Source: an uncultured Paraburkholderia sp. (GTDB lineage: Bacteria > Pseudomonadota > Gammaproteobacteria > Burkholderiales > Burkholderiaceae). From it: a DNA stretch of 17,876 nt. Positions 13,972 through 17,876 of the stretch are shown piece by piece. Both the position numbers and the translations under genes were made by a program. How positions within the stretch are numbered: the stretch's first letter is position 1; every line of letters starts with the position of its first letter. Where the stretch lies: positions 1 to 17,876 of the forward strand of contig CALFSF010000478.1 of the NCBI GenBank assembly GCA_937917025.1, given 5' to 3'. The notes under the pieces are model-generated. The model ran no database searches. It had not been told where the DNA came from and was given only the letters and a program-made list of their open reading frames with translations.

Positions 13972-15930
13972 ATGCTTTTCCCCTCAGAATTTGACGTTAT
14001 CGTCGTCGGTGGCGGTCATGCCGGCACCGAAGCCGCTTTGGCGTCCGCGCGCATGGGCGCCAAAACGCTGCTGCTGACGCACAACATCGAAACCCTCGGA
14101 CAGATGAGTTGCAATCCGTCGATTGGCGGCATTGGCAAAGGCCATCTGGTCAAGGAGGTCGATGCGCTGGGCGGCGCTATGGCCGCGGCCACGGATGAAG
14201 GCGGAATTCAGTTCCGTATCCTCAACTCGTCCAAGGGTCCGGCCGTGCGGGCAACGCGCGCGCAGGCGGACCGGCTGCTGTACAAGCAGGCAATCCGGCA
14301 TCGTCTGGAGAATCAGCCAAATCTGTGGCTGTTCCAGCAGGCAGTCGACGATCTGATGGTGGAAGGCAACCGCGTTGTGGGCGCAGTGACGCAGGTCGGT
14401 ATCCGCTTCCGTTCACGGGCCGTCGTGCTGACGGCCGGGACGTTTCTCGACGGCAAGATCCACGTTGGGCTGAACAATTACACTGGCGGCCGTGCGGGGG
14501 ACCCCGCTGCGGTGTCGCTATCCGCGCGCCTCAAGGAGTTGAAGCTGCCGCAGGGTCGTCTTAAAACCGGTACGCCGCCGCGCATTGACGGCCGGACAAT
14601 CGATTTTTCGGTACTCGAAGAACAGCCGGGCGATCTGGACCCGGTGCCGGTGTTTTCCTTTCTGGGGCGCGTCGAACAACATCCGCGCCAGGTTCCGTGC
14701 TGGGTTACACATACCAACGAGCGCACCCACGACATTATTCGCAGCGGTCTCGACCGCTCGCCGATGTACACGGGCGTGATCGAAGGCGTCGGGCCGCGTT
14801 ATTGCCCGTCGATCGAAGACAAGATTCATCGGTTCGCGTCCAAGGAATCGCATCAGATCTTTCTGGAGCCAGAAGGGCTGACGACGAATGAGTTCTATCC
14901 GAACGGCATCTCGACCAGTCTTCCGTTTGACGTGCAGCTGGACCTGGTGCGCTCGATGCGCGGGCTGGAGCATGCGCATATCCTGCGTCCCGGCTATGCA
15001 ATCGAATACGACTACTTCGATCCGCGTGGCCTGAAGGCATCGCTGGAAACCAAGGTGATCGACGGCTTGTTCTTTGCGGGGCAGATCAATGGTACGACCG
15101 GCTACGAAGAGGCGGCGGCGCAAGGCCTGCTTGCTGGTATCAATGCGGGCTTGCAGGTTCAGGGCCGGGAAGCGTGGTGTCCGCGTCGGGATCAGGCATA
15201 CCTTGGCGTTCTCGTCGACGACCTGGTGACGCGGGGCGTGTCCGAGCCGTACCGTATGTTCACGAGCCGCGCCGAATATCGCCTCAGCCTGCGTGAAGAC
15301 AATGCGGATATGCGTCTGACCGAAATCGGTCGCGAGATTGGCGTAGTGGACGACATCCGTTGGGACGCATTCAGCCGCAAGCGCGACGCTGTTTCACGTG
15401 AAACAGAGCGCCTGCGTACGACCTGGGTCAATCCGAAGACGTTATCTGCCGAAGCGGCCACGGCGCTACTCGGAAAGCCCATCGACCACGAATACAGTCT
15501 GGCCGACTTGCTGCGCCGGCCCGGGGTGAGTTACGACGGCGTTTGCGGCCTGCTGGACGGTACATGCGGACCAACGGAAGCGCTGGCTGACGACGACGTC
15601 ATGCTCACGCAGATCAAGGAGCAGATCGAGATCGGCGTGAAGTATCAGGGCTACATCGAGCGTCAGGCGGGCGAAATCGAACGCAACGAAGCGCACGAAA
15701 GCACCCGGCTTCCTGAAGGGCTGGACTACGCAGAAGTGCGTGGTCTCTCGTTCGAGGCACGCCAAAAGCTGACGCAGTTCCGTCCAGAGACGATCGGCCA
15801 GGCGTCGCGGATTTCCGGCATCACGCCCGCTGCAATCTCACTGCTGATGGTGCATCTGAAGCGAGGCCTCGGTCGTCGCTCTTCAAAGGTCGCTGAAAAT
15901 GGCACCGACAGCAAGCCGGTGATCCAATGA
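13972..15930 (+). CDS. mnmG: tRNA uridine-5-carboxymethylaminomethyl modification enzyme MnmG (GidA)
   Basis: This 652-residue FAD enzyme works with MnmE to add the (carboxymethyl)aminomethyl group at C5 of wobble uridine 34 in certain tRNAs. The FAD motif VVGGGHAGTEAALA is at about 11-24. MSCNPSIGGIGKGHLVKEVD near 45-64 contains the conserved Cys47, and YCPSIEDKIH carries the second conserved Cys at 278. INGTTGYEEAAAQG and the C-terminal helical region ending SLLMVHLKRG are typical. Length matches the family. I chose the ATG at 13972 because MLFPSEFDVIVVGGGHAG is the family N-terminus; the frame is open to a TTG at 13933, which would add 13 residues. A perfect parS lies in frame at 15390-15405, encoding VSRET at 474-478. 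The stop overlaps the rsmG start. Confidence 0.97.
   Translation: MLFPSEFDVIVVGGGHAGTEAALASARMGAKTLLLTHNIETLGQMSCNPSIGGIGKGHLVKEVDALGGAMAAATDEGGIQFRILNSSKGPAVRATRAQADRLLYKQAIRHRLENQPNLWLFQQAVDDLMVEGNRVVGAVTQVGIRFRSRAVVLTAGTFLDGKIHVGLNNYTGGRAGDPAAVSLSARLKELKLPQGRLKTGTPPRIDGRTIDFSVLEEQPGDLDPVPVFSFLGRVEQHPRQVPCWVTHTNERTHDIIRSGLDRSPMYTGVIEGVGPRYCPSIEDKIHRFASKESHQIFLEPEGLTTNEFYPNGISTSLPFDVQLDLVRSMRGLEHAHILRPGYAIEYDYFDPRGLKASLETKVIDGLFFAGQINGTTGYEEAAAQGLLAGINAGLQVQGREAWCPRRDQAYLGVLVDDLVTRGVSEPYRMFTSRAEYRLSLREDNADMRLTEIGREIGVVDDIRWDAFSRKRDAVSRETERLRTTWVNPKTLSAEAATALLGKPIDHEYSLADLLRRPGVSYDGVCGLLDGTCGPTEALADDDVMLTQIKEQIEIGVKYQGYIERQAGEIERNEAHESTRLPEGLDYAEVRGLSFEARQKLTQFRPETIGQASRISGITPAAISLLMVHLKRGLGRRSSKVAENGTDSKPVIQ
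15390..15405. other. parS: parS centromere-like site 2, inside mnmG
   Basis: TGTTTCACGTGAAACA is again a perfect 16-base parS, flanked by C and G to give an 18-base palindrome (15389-15406). It is translated as part of MnmG (residues 474-478, VSRET). It lies 1552 bases from site 1, centre to centre. Confidence 0.92.
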
Positions 15931-16616
15931 CGGCAGGGCAAAGAAGCGTCGGCGTAGCGGGTAGTCGGGAATCGTTGTCAGCGTTATTGCATGAAGGAGT
16001 GGGCGAACTCGGTCTCGAACTGACCGGGTCGCAGCTCGACAAGCTGCTCGACTACGTCGCGCTGCTGGCAAAGTGGAACGCGGTGTATAACCTCACAGCC
16101 ATCCGCGATCCGAGGCAGATGCTGATCCAGCACATTCTCGATTCGCTATCGATCGTGCCGCATCTGGCGCCGCGCGGAGCGTCGTCAGTCCTCGACGTGG
16201 GTTCCGGCGGCGGCCTTCCCGGTATCGTGCTCGCTATCGTCCTGCCGGACTGGACCGTCACGCTGAACGACATCGTTCACAAGAAGACCGCGTTTCAGTC
16301 GCAGGCCAAGGCTGAACTGGGCCTCGCCAATCTGTCGGTGGTGACGGGCCGTGTCGAAACCTTGCGGCCGGGCGTCGAAGTGCCCGCTAAATTCGATGTA
16401 ATCGTCTCTCGCGCGTTCGCAGATCTCTCGGATTTCGTTACACTGGCCCGTCACCTCGTCGCGGAGCGCGGCGCGATCTGGGCGATGAAGGGTATTCGAC
16501 CCGAGGGCGAGATCGAGCGGTTGCCGGAAGGCTCACGTGTACAGCAGATTATCCGGCTCAAGGTGCCGTCGCTCGACGCAGAACGGCATCTGATCGAAGT
16601 CACGGTCGATACCTGA
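15927..16616 (+). CDS. rsmG: 16S rRNA (guanine-N7) methyltransferase RsmG (GidB)
   Basis: This 229-residue SAM-dependent methyltransferase forms m7G at the 527 position (E. coli numbering) of 16S rRNA; loss of it is a known route to low-level streptomycin resistance. The SAM motif VLDVGSGGGLPGI is at 88-100, preceded by LLAKWNAVYNLTAIRD (46-61) and HILDSLS (69-75), all hallmarks of the family. The N-terminus has about 15 extra residues compared with E. coli RsmG. The ATG at 15927 overlaps the mnmG stop by four bases, so the two are probably co-transcribed and translationally coupled. Sixty bases separate it from parA. Confidence 0.96.
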   Translation: MTAGQRSVGVAGSRESLSALLHEGVGELGLELTGSQLDKLLDYVALLAKWNAVYNLTAIRDPRQMLIQHILDSLSIVPHLAPRGASSVLDVGSGGGLPGIVLAIVLPDWTVTLNDIVHKKTAFQSQAKAELGLANLSVVTGRVETLRPGVEVPAKFDVIVSRAFADLSDFVTLARHLVAERGAIWAMKGIRPEGEIERLPEGSRVQQIIRLKVPSLDAERHLIEVTVDT

Positions 16617-16676
16617 TCGACGCCGCCTCGACCCCACACCTATCATTCAAAAGCAGCAAAAAGGGACACACCAACG

Positions 16677-17447
16677 ATGGCAAAAATCTTCTGCGTTGCG
16701 AACCAGAAGGGCGGCGTCGGGAAGACGACGACAGCAGTCAATCTCGCCGCGAGCCTCGCATCGCAGGGACAGCGGGTCCTGCTCATCGACCTGGATCCGC
16801 AGGGCAATGCCACGATGGGCAGCGGCATCGACAAGGCCGCGTGTGAAAACACCGTCTACGAAGTGCTGGTCGATGGCGTGACGGTCGCGGATGCGCGCGT
16901 CAAGCCCGAAGGCGTTTCGTATGACGTATTGCCGGCCAATCGCGAACTCGCGGGCGCCGAGGTCGAACTGGTCAGCGTCAACAATCGCGAGCGTCAGTTG
17001 AAGGACGCCCTCGCGCTCGTCGCGGAAGATTACGACTTTGTGCTGATCGACTGCCCGCCAGCGCTCTCGCTGCTGACGCTCAACGGGCTGTGCGCGGCCC
17101 ATGGCGTCGTGATTCCAATGCAGTGCGAATACTTCGCGCTGGAGGGGCTTTCCGACCTCGTGGCGACCATCAAGCAGGTGCACGCGAACCTGAACCGCGA
17201 CCTCAAGGTGATCGGCCTGTTGCGCGTCATGTTCGATCCGCGCATCACGTTGCAGCAGCAGGTTTCCGATCAGCTGAAAGAGCATTTCGGCGACAAGGTG
17301 TTCGACGTGGTGATCCCGCGTAACGTCCGGCTGGCCGAAGCGCCGAGCTACGGTTTGCCGGGCGTGGTTTTCGACCGGGCGTCGCGCGGTGCGCAGGCTT
17401 ACGTCCAGTTCGGTGCGGAAATGATTGAACGGGTTCGCGCGCTGTAA
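16677..17447 (+). CDS. parA: Chromosome partitioning ATPase ParA (Soj-type)
   Basis: This 256-residue deviant Walker ATPase binds nucleoid DNA in its ATP form and moves ParB-parS complexes during segregation. The Walker A KGGVGKTT is at 11-18, with signature Lys11 and Lys16. Walker A' LLIDLDPQGN contains Asp38 and Asp40, and Walker B FVLIDCPPA has Asp125. VIPRNVRLAEAPSYG near 213-227 is typical of chromosomal ParA. It lacks the N-terminal helix-turn-helix extension of plasmid type Ia ParA, so it is not expected to be an autorepressor. AAGGGA at 16661-16666 is ten bases before the ATG. It follows rsmG and precedes parB, the standard primary-chromosome order. Confidence 0.97.
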   Translation: MAKIFCVANQKGGVGKTTTAVNLAASLASQGQRVLLIDLDPQGNATMGSGIDKAACENTVYEVLVDGVTVADARVKPEGVSYDVLPANRELAGAEVELVSVNNRERQLKDALALVAEDYDFVLIDCPPALSLLTLNGLCAAHGVVIPMQCEYFALEGLSDLVATIKQVHANLNRDLKVIGLLRVMFDPRITLQQQVSDQLKEHFGDKVFDVVIPRNVRLAEAPSYGLPGVVFDRASRGAQAYVQFGAEMIERVRAL

Positions 17448-17534
17448 CGCGCGGCGACGGAGCCCGGCGTGAAGAACAAGGTGGCCGCCAAGGCGACCCT
17501 CAAGACAGCACTCAAGGCGGATCGAGGAAGCACG

Positions 17535-17876
17535 ATGAACGCAGTAGCAAGAAAGAAAGGATTGGGCCGAGGACTCGAGGCGCTGCTCGGCGGCAGCGCG
17601 GACATCACCGAGGCGGTGAAGATCGACGGCGCGCCGAACGTGTTGCCGCTCGGCAAGTTGCAGGCCGGCAAGTACCAGCCGCGCACGCGGATGGACGAGG
17701 GCGCGCTGCAGGAACTCGCCGCCAGCATCCGCACGCAGGGCGTGATGCAGCCGATCCTGGTGCGTCCGGTGTCCGCGGATATGTACGAGATCATCGCGGG
17801 CGAGCGTCGTTTCCGTGCGGCGCGTCTGGCCGGGCTCGACGAAGTGCCGGTGCTCGTGAAGGACGTGCCCGACCAG
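17535..17876 (+). CDS. parB: Chromosome partitioning protein ParB, N-terminal part (runs off window)
   Basis: The first 114 codons of parB are present and the frame is open to the last base, so the gene is cut by the window edge and not broken. ParB is a CTP-dependent DNA clamp that loads at parS. The N-terminal KKGLGRGLEALLGG (7-20) is the usual ParA-stimulating region. YQPR (47-50) and GERRFRAARLAG (89-100) are conserved boxes; GERRxR contacts CTP. The helix-turn-helix and dimerisation domains lie outside. I chose the ATG at 17535 with AGGA at 17525-17528. An in-frame GTG at 17469 with GGAG six bases upstream is a real alternative and would add 22 Lys/Ala-rich residues. The partner parS sites are at 13838 and 15390. 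Confidence 0.96.
   Translation, partial: MNAVARKKGLGRGLEALLGGSADITEAVKIDGAPNVLPLGKLQAGKYQPRTRMDEGALQELAASIRTQGVMQPILVRPVSADMYEIIAGERRFRAARLAGLDEVPVLVKDVPDQ

Noticed and set aside
16528..16541. CTCACGTGTAC in rsmG as another parS
   Set aside because: Only the CACGTG core and few flanking bases match; too degenerate to call.
13800..17876. Replication origin (oriC) near mnmG-parAB
   Set aside because: No cluster of DnaA boxes (TTATCCACA-like) or AT-rich unwinding tract is visible; the origin is probably nearby but outside the window.
1..17876. Mobile elements, CRISPR array, tRNA or rRNA genes
   Set aside because: No transposase or integrase, no regularly spaced repeats, and no tRNA or rRNA-like sequence was recognised on either strand.

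Overview
The window looks like primary-chromosome DNA of a Burkholderia/Paraburkholderia-type betaproteobacterium. It is GC-rich and every gene I accept lies on the + strand. The right end carries the mnmG-rsmG-parA-parB block that usually lies near oriC of chromosome 1, and two perfect copies of the canonical chromosomal parS 16-mer lie beside and inside mnmG. Assignment to this group rests on gene order and family resemblance, not on a database search.

Layout, left to right. (1) 125-1834: a GMC-family FAD alcohol/choline-type dehydrogenase. (2) 2075-6893: a five-gene branched-chain-amino-acid-type (HAAT/Liv) ABC importer in the order livG-livF-substrate-binding protein-livH-livM. Most junctions overlap, and a hairpin lies between the binding protein and livH. 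(3) 6894-7443: a 550-base gap with a candidate short transcript, a very strong intrinsic terminator and an operator-like dyad next to a candidate promoter. (4) 7444-13799: a second Liv-type importer built differently. It has two tandem paralogous binding proteins (about 73% identical by hand count, equal mature length) separated by a strong terminator, then a long livH, a livM-livG fusion and livF. (5) 13800-17876: a terminator whose stem contains parS, mnmG with an internal parS, rsmG, parA and the first 114 codons of parB, which runs off the window.

How the parts work together. Each importer has a periplasmic binding protein, two membrane permeases and two ATPases, so each could be a complete uptake system. 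The substrates cannot be read from sequence; the neighbouring GMC dehydrogenase only hints at a link to catabolism in the first cluster. The last block combines tRNA and 16S rRNA modification (MnmG, RsmG) with chromosome segregation (ParA, ParB, parS), and its two parS sites make it a likely ParB loading zone.

I found no wholly new system such as a CRISPR array, defence island or mobile element. The observations most worth a second look are: the parS site that doubles as the stem of an intrinsic terminator; the second parS encoded in frame in mnmG; the Walker A Lys-to-Arg change in the first LivF, paired with an atypical signature in its LivG partner; the tandem binding proteins; and the compact promoter-to-terminator unit at 7049-7196.
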